DNA of 10,930 nt from JBFMEX01 sp040752215 (GTDB lineage: Bacteria > Pseudomonadota > Alphaproteobacteria > Rhizobiales > Hyphomicrobiaceae), in the NCBI GenBank assembly GCA_040752215.1, contig JBFMEX010000004.1, positions 1-10,930 of the forward strand. The letters are read 5' to 3'. Position 1 is the first letter of the stretch. Each line of letters begins with the position of its first letter. A program made the translations under genes and the position numbers. Shown here one piece after another: positions 4,771-10,930 of this stretch. The notes below the pieces were generated by a model. That model had not been told where the DNA came from. It was given only the letters and a program-made list of their open reading frames with translations, and did no database searches.

Positions 4771-6654
4771 TCAGCGCCCGGTCAGCACCTTGAGGAAGCG
4801 GCGCACCGAGCTGGCGTCGACCGCATCGTGCTCGGCTGCAGGGGCGGGCCGCGCGGCCGAGGCGTGCACCCGCGGCTGCTCGCCGTGGGTGTAGATCTCG
4901 ACGCTCGCCTCCTCGGCGGAGCCGCCGAGATTGCTCGCGCGCTCGGTAGCGGGATGGCGCGGCCGGAACGGGGGGCGGTGTTGCTCCGGCTGGGCGGCTG
5001 CCGCCTGCGCAGTATTGGCGGCTGCCGGTGGCCCGGTCTGCCCCGCGTCGTCGAGCTGGTGGATGAAGACCTCGGCCTCGCCGGGCGGGACGACCAGCCA
5101 TTCCGACTCGACGGGCCGCCGGACCGTCGTCCCGGTCGTAGCGGCCTCCGACGGCGCGGCGGCCGCCGGCACGGAGGCCACCTCCTCGTGCGCGCCGGGG
5201 GCGCTCCAGCTGCCGAGCGTCGGCAGGCGGGATCGAGCCGAGTGCTCGGGGGCGGCCGGCGCCGCTGCCCGGAGCGGGGCGATCTGCTCGGCGAGGCGCG
5301 GCAGGCCGAAGCGGGCGTCGGCAAGCACCGGTGGTCGTGCGATTGCCACCGGGTCGTGCGCGGCCGGTGCAGCGTCTGCGGCCTTCTCCTCGGTGGTCGT
5401 GGGAGCCTCGGTCGCCGGAGACGGCTGCAGCTCCTCGGCAGCGCCGCTCGCCGGCTCGCTCGCCACTGGCTCGGCAGGCGGTAATGGCCCGATGCGCAGC
5501 ATGGCGTTGGCGGCCGACAACAGTGACGCTGCGATCAGCTTGGCGCGCAACTCGCCGTCCGGTCTCTCCTCGGCTCGGGGCGGCGGCACCAGCGCGTCCC
5601 ACTCGCCAGTCAGGACGCGCCTGGCGTGCCGCGTCGGGCGGCCGCTCGCCAATACTGCGGCCTGCTCGATCCAGCTGTGCTGGCGCGCCGCCTCGCCGAT
5701 GCCGACCTCGGCCCCGTAGCAGGCGATGTCGCCGGCGGTCCAGGCCGCGATTTCGGCGAACCGCGTGACGCCAGCCGCTGCCAGCCAGTCGGCCATCTCG
5801 GCGGAGAGGCCGAGAATGAGCGTCAGCCGGTCGGGCGCAGCTGGCGCCTCCGGCGCGACCTCGGCATCGCGGGGCGGCTCCGGCGCTGTTGCGGGCAGGG
5901 CTGCAGTGGCGCGCGGAGCGGCGGGCTGGCGCAGCGCCACGACAACCGCCGATGGCTCCGCTGCCGATGGTGTGGGTCGAGCGGTCACCGGCTCGACGGC
6001 CACCGGAGCCGGAGCCGCCGGTGGATGTGGCGCCGCTGCGTGCTGCGTCGCCGGTTTCGCCGCCGGCGGTGTCGGAGGCGAGGCCTCGGCCCGCGGGCGA
6101 CGGCCCTTGGCGGCCAGCACCGCCGCCTGCTCGATCCAGTTCCCGCGGCTGATCTCGGTGCCGAGCCCTAGCCGAGAGGCGAAGCGCGCCACGTCTGCGG
6201 CCGACCAGCCTGCGATCGCCGCGTAGCTCGTCACGCCGAGCGCGGCGAGCCCGGCGGCGAGCGCGGCGTCGATACCGCGGATAAGCGTCAGGTCGTCGGC
6301 GCCGGACTCGCGCGCGACAGTCGGCGGATGCGTGTGGACGCGCGCCTCGGGCCTGGACCGGACGACCTCGGCCAGCGACGCGCGCGCATCGTCGGCCTCG
6401 ACGCTCTCCGCCGCGCTCGCCGCCGACAGCTCGCGGATCGCCGCGTCGAGCGCCTCGCGGGCGCGGAACATGGCGTTCGCCGACAGTGCCGACTCGAGCC
6501 GCTCGACGTCGTATGCCGCCGTGGCCTCGCCGCGCGCCGCCGCCACCCGGGCGATGCGGAGCGCCTGCCACTGGATGTTGCCGGTCAGCAGCGCGTCGAG
6601 CCGGGTACGCTCGTCGACGAGTGAGCCGATCCGCTCCGACAACGGTGACGCCAT
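4771..6654 (-). CDS. Double helix-hairpin-helix protein, function unknown
   Basis: This 627-residue soluble protein has four visible parts. Residues 1-82 are a charged, helical N-terminus (LSERIGSLVDERTRLDALL). Residues about 120-183 and 274-338 are two copies of the same domain: each starts D-LTLI-G, has GVT-(Y/F)A-IA-W(S/T)A-D(I/V)A in the middle, and ends WIEQAAVLA. Long Pro/Ala-rich linkers surround them. The last residues (SSVRRFLKVLTGR) form a basic helix. The domains resemble the helix-hairpin-helix module (HHH_5/DUF4332-like) fused to the C-terminus of NuoE in Hyphomicrobiales. HHH modules usually bind nucleic acid or mediate protein contacts; the role here is unknown. I chose the ATG at 6654, 18 codons inside the longest frame, because the preceding residues are unlike the rest and the MASPLSERI start is more plausible. 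No strong ribosome site is visible. Several long frames on both strands through it are shadows. Confidence 0.8.
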   Translation of the reverse strand: MASPLSERIGSLVDERTRLDALLTGNIQWQALRIARVAAARGEATAAYDVERLESALSANAMFRAREALDAAIRELSAASAAESVEADDARASLAEVVRSRPEARVHTHPPTVARESGADDLTLIRGIDAALAAGLAALGVTSYAAIAGWSAADVARFASRLGLGTEISRGNWIEQAAVLAAKGRRPRAEASPPTPPAAKPATQHAAAPHPPAAPAPVAVEPVTARPTPSAAEPSAVVVALRQPAAPRATAALPATAPEPPRDAEVAPEAPAAPDRLTLILGLSAEMADWLAAAGVTRFAEIAAWTAGDIACYGAEVGIGEAARQHSWIEQAAVLASGRPTRHARRVLTGEWDALVPPPRAEERPDGELRAKLIAASLLSAANAMLRIGPLPPAEPVASEPASGAAEELQPSPATEAPTTTEEKAADAAPAAHDPVAIARPPVLADARFGLPRLAEQIAPLRAAAPAAPEHSARSRLPTLGSWSAPGAHEEVASVPAAAAPSEAATTGTTVRRPVESEWLVVPPGEAEVFIHQLDDAGQTGPPAAANTAQAAAAQPEQHRPPFRPRHPATERASNLGGSAEEASVEIYTHGEQPRVHASAARPAPAAEHDAVDASSVRRFLKVLTGR

Positions 6655-6760
6655 GACGAGCCTGCGTGGGTTAGGGGGGGCGGCTTGCCTCGCGCCGCCG
6701 ATCGGCACGGGCGGAGCGAGACTAGCAAAGCCGGCTTGGCCCGGCCACGGGCTTCGCCGA

Positions 6761-7651
6761 TCAGGGTGACCGGCGGCTGCCCGCGCCGGCGCCGGCGGCC
6801 GGGCGGATCAGCAGCACGGCGATCGTGACCAACAACATGCCGGCGAGTTGGGCAATGCCGAGCGTCTCGCCGAACAGGGCCCAGGCCATCAGCGCCGTCG
6901 TCGCCGGCACCAGGTAGAACAGCCCCGTCACACGCGACACCGCGCTCTCGCGGATCAGCAGCATCAGCAGCGAGATGGCACCGACCGACAGCACCAGCAC
7001 CAGCCAGGCGAGCGCGACGACGAACTCGCCGGTCCACACGACCGCGCGCGTCTCAAGCGCGAGCGATCCGACGCCGGTCACGGCGAGCGCGCCGAGATAT
7101 TGCCAGATCGCGCCCGCGCCGATGCCGATCCGGCTGGCGAAGCGCTTCTGGTAGATCGTGCCGGCGGTGATGCCGGCGAGCGCCAGCACTGCGGCAGCGA
7201 TGGTCGCGCTCGTGATGCCGGAGGCGGCGAGATCGAGGCGTGGGGCGAGCACCAGCGCGCTGCCGGCTAGGCCGACCACGAGCCCGAGCCAGTGCCGACG
7301 CGTCACCGTCTCGCCGAGCAGCGGGCCGGAGGCGACCGCCGTCGCCACCGGTTGCAGGCTGACGATGAGCGCGACGACGCCAGCGGGCATTCCGTGCTTC
7401 ACTGCGAAGAATACGCCGCCAAGATAAGTGCCGTGGATCAGGCTGCCGGCCACGGCCGCGTGCAGCCGCTCGCCGCGTGTCAGTCGGCGCGACGCGAGCC
7501 AAGCCCCGATTGGCACCATGATCGCCAGCACGATGAGGAAACGGATCGACAGGAACGTGAACGGCTCGGCGCCATTGCGGCCGAGCTTGGCAGCGATGAA
7601 TCCGCTCGACCAGAGCACGACGAACAGCGCGGGGGCGAGGCGGAGCAGCAT
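6761..7651 (-). CDS. EamA/DMT family transporter
   Basis: This 296-residue inner-membrane protein has two tandem EamA halves of about five helices each. The first begins LAPALFVVLWSSGFIAAKLG, a standard EamA opening, and includes the loop and helix motif GMPAGVVALIVSLQPVATAV with LLGE. The second half contains ITAGTIYQKRF and YLVPATTALMAWALFGETL, the matching motif. Members export small metabolites or amino acids; the substrate cannot be told from sequence. I chose the ATG at 7651 because the 40 codons before it encode a Pro/Gly-rich sequence unlike the family; no good ribosome site precedes it. It lies 106 bp upstream of the helix-hairpin-helix gene on the same strand and is divergent from the YihY-type gene. 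Confidence 0.88.
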   Translation of the reverse strand: MLLRLAPALFVVLWSSGFIAAKLGRNGAEPFTFLSIRFLIVLAIMVPIGAWLASRRLTRGERLHAAVAGSLIHGTYLGGVFFAVKHGMPAGVVALIVSLQPVATAVASGPLLGETVTRRHWLGLVVGLAGSALVLAPRLDLAASGITSATIAAAVLALAGITAGTIYQKRFASRIGIGAGAIWQYLGALAVTGVGSLALETRAVVWTGEFVVALAWLVLVLSVGAISLLMLLIRESAVSRVTGLFYLVPATTALMAWALFGETLGIAQLAGMLLVTIAVLLIRPAAGAGAGSRRSP

Positions 7652-7821
7652 GGGGTGAAGCGTCCGGGCGAGGAAGCAGGGGTGTGCCCAGGCTCCGCCG
7701 GGCGGACTTTCATGCGGCGGTTGGCCGCCCCTCTGCAATCGAATTCCACGCGCCTCAGACCTGCCTTGCATCGCATGCAGATCACGATACGGTGCGCGCC
7801 CTATCGATCCGAGGAACCCCG
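7652..7821. promoter_or_regulatory. Divergent intergenic region between EamA and YihY genes
   Basis: This 170-bp region must hold promoters for both flanking genes, but I see no convincing -35/-10 pair. It contains one short inverted repeat, TGCAT-CGC-ATGCA (7767-7779), 42 bp before the YihY start. Five-base arms can occur by chance, so any operator role is speculative. Confidence 0.35.
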
Positions 7822-8718
7822 ATGCAGTCCCATATGACCCTGCGCGAGGCGCTGTGGCGCCTCTACGAGCACTCCGGCTTCGCCATGGCCGGCGCGGTGG
7901 CGTTCTCGTTCGTGGTCTCGATCTTCCCGTTCGTGATCTTCCTCGGTGCGCTCGCCGGCATCTATGGCGGTCGCGAACTCGCCGCCGCCGCTGTCGACCA
8001 GCTGTTCCAGATCCTGCCCGAGCCGGTCGCCAAGGGCCTCGCGCCCGAGGTCGAGAACGTGGTCGGCAGGAGCCGCGTCGACCTGATGACGGTGAGCGGC
8101 TTCATCGCACTCTTCTTCGCCACCAGCGCCATCGAGACCTTGCGCGCGGCACTGAATGGCGCCTACCGCGTGCACGAGACGCGGCCCTACCCGCTGTGTC
8201 TGCTGATCTCGATGCTGTTCGTATTCGTCAGCGCGGTGTCGATGCTGGTGCTGACCTGGGCGGTGGTCGTCGGTCCCAACCTCGCCGCCGGATTCAAGGC
8301 CGCGACCTGGCTCAAGGAGCACTTCGACACCAACTGGTTCGCGCTCGCAACGCGCTACGCCATGGCGGCCGGCGTTATCGCCGTGCAGCTCCTTGCCTTC
8401 CACCTCTGGCTCGCCGCCGGCAAGCGCACGCTGGCCGAGGTCTGGCCCGGCGTGCTGTTGTCGGTGGTGCTGTGGATGGGACTCGCCGCCGGCTATTCGT
8501 ACTACCTCAATTTCAGCGACTACACGCGTTTCTATGCTGGCCTTTCGCAGCTGATGGTGGCCTTGATCTTCTTCCAGGCCACGGCGGTCGTGATTCTGCT
8601 TGGCGCGGAGATGAACCGCGGCATCATCGAGGTCAAGAAGCTCAAGGACAATGGCATGATCGTCGCTCCCGAGCAGCAGGTCGCCGCGTCGGGCGAGGAC
8701 CGAGGGGAGGGCGCGTGA
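7822..8718 (+). CDS. YihY/BrkB family inner-membrane protein
   Basis: The 298-residue protein has about six transmembrane helices (roughly 21-48, 88-107, 124-151, 175-197, 207-228 and 240-262). Family features are visible: an early AFSFVVSIFPFVIFLGAL helix, the loop ETLRAALNGAYRVHETRPY after the second helix, YSYYLNFSDYTRFYAGLSQLMVALIFFQ, and the closing ILLGAEMNRGI. The family was once called ribonuclease BN, which is now considered a misassignment; its function is unresolved. GAGGA at 7811-7815 lies 6 nt before the ATG and fixes the start, rejecting an upstream in-frame ATG at 7684 whose extra residues are not membrane-like. The 3' end overlaps the PhzF gene by 4 bp (GTGA). Confidence 0.9.
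   Translation: MQSHMTLREALWRLYEHSGFAMAGAVAFSFVVSIFPFVIFLGALAGIYGGRELAAAAVDQLFQILPEPVAKGLAPEVENVVGRSRVDLMTVSGFIALFFATSAIETLRAALNGAYRVHETRPYPLCLLISMLFVFVSAVSMLVLTWAVVVGPNLAAGFKAATWLKEHFDTNWFALATRYAMAAGVIAVQLLAFHLWLAAGKRTLAEVWPGVLLSVVLWMGLAAGYSYYLNFSDYTRFYAGLSQLMVALIFFQATAVVILLGAEMNRGIIEVKKLKDNGMIVAPEQQVAASGEDRGEGA
8706..8710 (+). promoter_or_regulatory. Ribosome binding site supporting a GTG start for the PhzF gene
   Basis: GGAGG, within a longer purine run from 8702 to 8711, lies 4 nt before the GTG at 8715 and inside the end of the YihY coding region. It supports GTG over the ATG at 8727. Confidence 0.6.
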
Positions 8719-9503
8719 AGCTCGCGATGTACATTGTCGACGCGTTTGCCGAGCGCACGCTCACCGGCAACCCGGCAGCAGTCTGCCCGCTCGATGCCTG
8801 GCTGCCCGAGGCCACCATGCAGGCGATCGCCGCCGAGATGAACCTTGCCGAGACGGTGTTCTTCGCGGCCGAGCCTGCCGGCGGCACTTATGCGATCCGC
8901 TGGTTCACGCCGACGCGCGAGGTCGATCTCATCGGCCATGCCACACTCGCCGCCGGTCATCTCGTGCTCGATCGCATCCAGCCGGGCGCGGCATCGGTGC
9001 GCTTCACCAGCCGCGGCGACGATCTCGTCGTCACCCGCGACGGCAGCGCGCTGGTGCTCGAGATGCCGGCGTTGAGGCCAACGCCGATCGAGGCCCCGGC
9101 CGCGCTCGCGACGGCGCTCGGCCGGTCGCCGCGCGCGGTGCTGGCCGCCAAACACTATCTCTGTCTCTACGACAGCGCCGACGACATTCTGAGCCTCGCG
9201 CCCGACATGGCGGGGCTGGCGGCGCTGCCGTTGCCCGCGGTGATCGTCACCGCGCCCGGAAGCGGGGAGTTCGATTTCGTCTCGCGCTTCTTCGCCCCCG
9301 CCAACGGCGTGCCGGAGGACGCCGTGTCCGGCGTCGCCCATCTCTGCCTCGCCCCCTACTGGTCCGAGCGCCTCGGCAAGACGCGCCTCGTCGGCCACCA
9401 GCTGTCGCGACGTCGCGGCATCGTCCGCTGCGAGGATCTCGGCGCCCGCGTCCGTCTCGGAGGCAACGCGGTCGTGTTCCTCGAAGGCACGATCGAGGTG
9501 TGA
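8715..9503 (+). CDS. PhzF family isomerase-like protein
   Basis: The 262-residue cytosolic protein has the two-lobed PhzF/diaminopimelate-epimerase fold. The start (M)KLAMYIVDAF and TGNPAAVC (17-24) are typical. Expected catalytic-site positions are present: Glu46 in MNLAETVFF, His75 in GHATLAAGH, and Asp202 in GVPEDAVSG. The C-terminal half ends GHQLSRRRG and AVVFLEGTI, also typical. In phenazine producers PhzF isomerises trans-2,3-dihydro-3-hydroxyanthranilate. No other phz gene is visible here, so this is probably a stand-alone homologue of unknown substrate. It starts at a GTG overlapping the YihY stop, so the two are likely translated from one message. Confidence 0.9.
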   Translation: MKLAMYIVDAFAERTLTGNPAAVCPLDAWLPEATMQAIAAEMNLAETVFFAAEPAGGTYAIRWFTPTREVDLIGHATLAAGHLVLDRIQPGAASVRFTSRGDDLVVTRDGSALVLEMPALRPTPIEAPAALATALGRSPRAVLAAKHYLCLYDSADDILSLAPDMAGLAALPLPAVIVTAPGSGEFDFVSRFFAPANGVPEDAVSGVAHLCLAPYWSERLGKTRLVGHQLSRRRGIVRCEDLGARVRLGGNAVVFLEGTIEV

Positions 9504-9505
9504 GG

Positions 9506-9543
9506 CCCACCTCCCCCTTGCGGGGACGCGGCGGGGGTGGGGG
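9506..9543 (+). terminator. GC-rich hairpin after the PhzF gene
   Basis: CCCACCTCCCC at 9506-9516 can pair with GGGGGTGGG at 9533-9541, with one bulged T. It begins 2 nt after the PhzF stop codon. There is no T-tract. Its 'cacctccccc-ttg-cgggg' wording is like the short intergenic repeats of Rhizobiales and echoes the hairpin at 4671-4715. Termination is plausible but unproven. Confidence 0.45.
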
Positions 9544-9621
9544 ACAATCCCGGCAGTCGTGGCGAGGAGCACGGACCGATTGCGCGTCACGCCGGTACAG
9601 CGCGCAGCGCCGGCCGCGCGG

Positions 9622-9636
9622 TTAAGGCTCTGTTAA
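9622..9636 (+). promoter_or_regulatory. Putative CtrA binding site
   Basis: TTAA-GGCTCTG-TTAA has the exact 7-nt spacing of the alphaproteobacterial CtrA box; the usual final C is replaced by T. TTAA is rare in DNA this GC-rich, and two copies at this spacing are unlikely by chance. The site ends 77 bp upstream of the small exported protein gene at 9714, a normal distance for an activator or repressor site. Confidence 0.55.
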
Positions 9637-9713
9637 TCCTCCCCGTGGCAACGTCGCCGCGTTCCGGTTCCGTTCCAGAGTCCGGCTGCGGCCGGGCGCC
9701 AGGGAGCGCGCGT

Positions 9714-9989
9714 ATGCCCCGCCTCGTCAAGCTCGTGCTGCTCGGCTTCCTCGCCTACGCGGTCGCCACTGCCAGCGACGAGCAACAGAGCGCCATGATC
9801 GCCGGCGGCCTCGCCGTCCGCGATGCCGTCGCCGAGGCCTGCACGCGCCAGGGCAGTCTGTGCGCCGAGGCGATCTCGTCCCTCGGCGCGCGCTTCACCC
9901 CGTCGTCGGCCGGCACCACCCCCTGGCTCGACGACCCCGCCAAACGCCCGACCAAGCCGGAGCGCACGGGGGAGGTCGTGGGGCGGTAG
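9714..9989 (+). CDS. Small exported DUF5330-like protein
   Basis: This 91-residue protein begins with a hydrophobic segment (residues 4-20, VKLVLLGFLAYAVATAS) that is a signal peptide or membrane anchor. The rest is hydrophilic, with AVRDAVAEACTRQGSLCAEA at 34-53 containing Cys43 and Cys50 as C-x(6)-C with Arg at +2. This recalls the 'D--xFCxRxPxxC' pattern of DUF5330, a small secreted family found in Rhizobiales; the identification is tentative. The tail is Pro/Lys-rich. The two cysteines could form a disulfide in the periplasm. AGGGAG at 9701-9706 lies 7 nt before the ATG, which is why I reject the longer frame from 9537. A CtrA-type site upstream suggests cell-cycle control. Confidence 0.6.
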   Translation: MPRLVKLVLLGFLAYAVATASDEQQSAMIAGGLAVRDAVAEACTRQGSLCAEAISSLGARFTPSSAGTTPWLDDPAKRPTKPERTGEVVGR

Positions 9990-10027
9990 GGAAGATGCCT
10001 GCGATTGAAGGCCTCGACCGACGTTGC

Positions 10028-10052
10028 CGCCGGCCACGCGCGGCGGCCGGCG
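10028..10052 (+). terminator. Hairpin downstream of the small exported protein
   Basis: CGCCGGCC (10028-10035) pairs perfectly with GGCCGGCG (10045-10052) around a 9-nt loop, 38 nt after the stop at 9989. There is no T-tract, and the arms are only G and C in a GC-rich background. Confidence 0.3.
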
Positions 10053-10328
10053 CGCGGACTGCGTGTCGTCGCGCGTTGCAGAAACGAATGCCGGTGCCCG
10101 GCATTGCTGGGGCACCCGCGCAGCCATTCACTCGGTCGGATGTCGCTGCGGCTCGGCCGCGGCCCATTGCGGGGCCATGACCCGATTGCCTTCGCCAGCG
10201 TCGCCGTGTCGGAGCTCCGCACGCAGCATGCTCGTTTCCGCCGTGCCCTTCCCTGTTCCGGGATCGTGTCCCCGGAGTGTCGTCGCTTGTACTTTTCGCT
10301 GTCGGCCGGCCTCGAAGCCGCCGTGCAG

Positions 10329-10362
10329 CAAGTTGTCGCGGGCGATGCATTGCGACAATTTG
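10329..10362. repeat. Inverted repeat, 11-bp arms with a 12-nt loop
   Basis: CAAGTTGTCGC (10329-10339) and GCGACAATTTG (10352-10362) pair over 11 positions; one is a G-T pair that is allowed in RNA. The arms are mixed in composition, so this is less likely to be a GC-bias artefact. It could be an RNA hairpin in a leader or small RNA, or a protein-binding site. Confidence 0.45.
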
Positions 10363-10396
10363 TGGGTGCACTCGCGGCGGCAACGGCGTTGTGACT

Positions 10397-10410
10397 TTGC
10401 GATATCGCAA
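10397..10410. promoter_or_regulatory. Perfect 14-bp palindrome, candidate operator
   Basis: TTGCGATATCGCAA is identical to its reverse complement. It lies 192 bp upstream of the Met-rich gene start in a gene-free region. It has the size and symmetry of a dimeric regulator site, but I cannot assign it to a known regulator. Confidence 0.45.
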
Positions 10411-10602
10411 TCGCACGACGCGCATTCTGCGCTAGCACTCGATCGTCGTTTTCGCACCATGGCACGCCGCACGGCGCGGGAGCTGTAGCTCGGTCTCGAG
10501 CCGATGCGCTCTCGTCCACATGCGAGCAATACCAGGTGGCCCACCAGATCGGATGGTCGCACGACCACGCGGCCGGGTCCGTAGATCGATCGAGGAGAAC
10601 CA

Positions 10603-10930
10603 ATGATGATGAGCTATTCCAAGCTGGTCGGCGCGGCCCTTCTCACTTGCGCCCTGGCTCTTCCGGCGTCAGCGGGGGATCAGAAGGGGATGTCCGGCAT
10701 GCAGGGCATGTCGGCGGACAGCATGATCGGCATGGAGGGCCGCTCGCCCGCCGAGGTCGAGCGGCGGCTGCAGGGGATGTCCGGTATGGGTGGCATGTCT
10801 GGAATGTCCGGCATGTCGGCGGACAGCATGATCGGCATGGAGGGCCGCTCGCCCGCCGAGGTCGAGCGGCGGCTGCAGGGGATGTCAGGTATGGGGGGCA
10901 ATACTGGAATGACCCGCATGTCGGCGCAAG
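10603..10930 (+). CDS. Exported Met-rich tandem-repeat protein, 5' part only
   Basis: The frame opens at three consecutive ATG codons (10603, 10606, 10609) and runs off the right edge without a stop; 109 residues are visible. GAGGAGA at 10592-10598 is a strong ribosome site. Residues 1-24 form a signal peptide (SKLVGAALLTCALALPASA), so the mature protein is exported. The mature chain is built of a 35-residue repeat: MSADSMIGMEGRSPAEVERR, then LQGMSGMGGMSGMSG, seen about twice with a third, diverged start at the edge. 19 of 109 residues are Met, mostly spaced as M-x-x-M; there is no Cys after the signal peptide and no His at all. M-x-x-M clusters are known to bind Cu(I)/Ag(I), and Met-rich exported proteins can also act as oxidant sinks. 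I do not recognise the family, so both roles are inference. The long open frame on the opposite strand is a shadow. Confidence 0.75.
   Translation, partial: MMMSYSKLVGAALLTCALALPASAGDQKGMSGMQGMSADSMIGMEGRSPAEVERRLQGMSGMGGMSGMSGMSADSMIGMEGRSPAEVERRLQGMSGMGGNTGMTRMSAQ
10705..10930 (+). repeat. 105-bp tandem direct repeat inside the Met-rich gene
   Basis: Positions 10705-10781 and 10810-10886 are identical over 77 bp at an offset of exactly 105 bp (35 codons, frame-preserving). After that the second copy diverges (10887 onward), and a third copy starts at about 10918 (ATGTCGGCG) but differs straight away. Near-identity at synonymous positions suggests recent duplication or ongoing copy-number change. 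Confidence 0.9.

Larger units (their letters stand above)
9990..10602. other. Long gene-free region with inverted repeats
   Basis: These 613 bp hold no reading frame I trust. Frames on both strands give Arg/Ala-rich or Cys-rich translations with no domain, no signal peptide and no good ribosome site. The stretch from about 10300 is less GC-rich than its flanks. It holds three inverted repeats (10028-10052, 10329-10362, 10397-10410) ahead of the Met-rich gene. It could be a long 5' regulatory region, contain a small RNA, or be decayed coding DNA; none is proven. Confidence 0.5.

Noticed and set aside
4484..6571. 695-codon minus-strand frame
   Set aside because: Translation is almost all Arg, Gly and Ala. 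It is another frame of the helix-hairpin-helix gene, which has a coherent duplicated domain.
6728..6737. AAGCCGGCTT palindrome in the gap between the EamA and helix-hairpin-helix genes
   Set aside because: A 10-bp GC-rich palindrome is expected by chance in this background and has no supporting context.
9661..9676. GTTCCGGTTCCGTTCC read on the minus strand as GGAAC sites for a general-stress sigma factor
   Set aside because: The nearest CGTT partner is at 18 or 13 nt instead of 16-17, and the orientation points away from any nearby gene start.
10484..10550. tRNA-like string (GGAGCTGTAGCTC... with CCACCA)
   Set aside because: A D-arm-like TAGCTC...GAGC is present, but there is no matching acceptor stem, no anticodon stem and no GTTCGA T-arm, so this is coincidence.
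9755..10603. Long minus-strand frame across the small exported gene and gene-free region
   Set aside because: It is Arg/Ser/Pro-rich with no domain, ribosome site or coherent composition, and is antisense to the better-supported gene at 9714.
10680..10919. Minus-strand frame of 79 codons (Pro/Ile/Ser-rich repeat)
   Set aside because: It is the antisense of the Met-rich tandem repeat, and the plus-strand gene has a signal peptide and strong ribosome site.

Overview
The window is GC-rich DNA with dense, overlapping gene packing. It most likely comes from an alphaproteobacterium of the Hyphomicrobiales (Rhizobiales) type. That rests on family recognition: a paired DUF1007/NicO metal-transport module, a protein carrying two helix-hairpin-helix domains like those fused to NuoE in this order, a small DUF5330-like secreted protein, a TTAA-N7-TTAA CtrA-type site, and 'ccctcaccc...ctctccc' intergenic hairpins. 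No taxonomic marker gene is present, so the placement is inference.

Layout, left to right. (1) 3-293 is the 3' end of a DUF2339 multi-pass membrane protein. (2) On the minus strand follow a small exported Gly/Pro/Tyr-rich protein (612-301) and an exported thioredoxin-fold protein with a CIYC motif (1076-681). (3) 1216-4461 is a metal-handling module built around a divergent intergenic region: NicO-family permease with a very His-rich loop and DUF1007 periplasmic protein on the minus strand, and a ZnuA-type zinc-binding protein on the plus strand. A near-perfect palindrome resembling an alphaproteobacterial Zur box (3277-3292) lies between them. ZnuB and ZnuC are not in the window. (4) After a gene-free stretch with a hairpin element come two minus-strand genes, a double helix-hairpin-helix protein (6654-4771) and an EamA-family exporter (7651-6761). 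(5) On the plus strand a YihY/BrkB membrane protein (7822-8718) overlaps a PhzF-family gene (8715-9503). A hairpin, a CtrA-like site and a small exported protein (9714-9989) follow. (6) 9990-10602 has no convincing gene but contains three inverted repeats, including a perfect 14-bp palindrome. (7) At the right edge a Met-rich exported protein with a 105-bp (35-residue) tandem repeat begins at 10603 and runs off the window.

How the parts may work together: the zinc module is the strongest functional unit. A Zur-type site between divergent promoters would switch on capture (ZnuA, DUF1007) and inner-membrane transport (NicO) under zinc starvation. The CIYC thioredoxin lies 139 bp downstream of NicO on the same strand and could be co-transcribed. 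The most unusual items are this NicO/DUF1007/orphan-ZnuA arrangement and the Met-rich tandem-repeat protein, whose spaced methionines suggest copper/silver binding or an oxidant sink.
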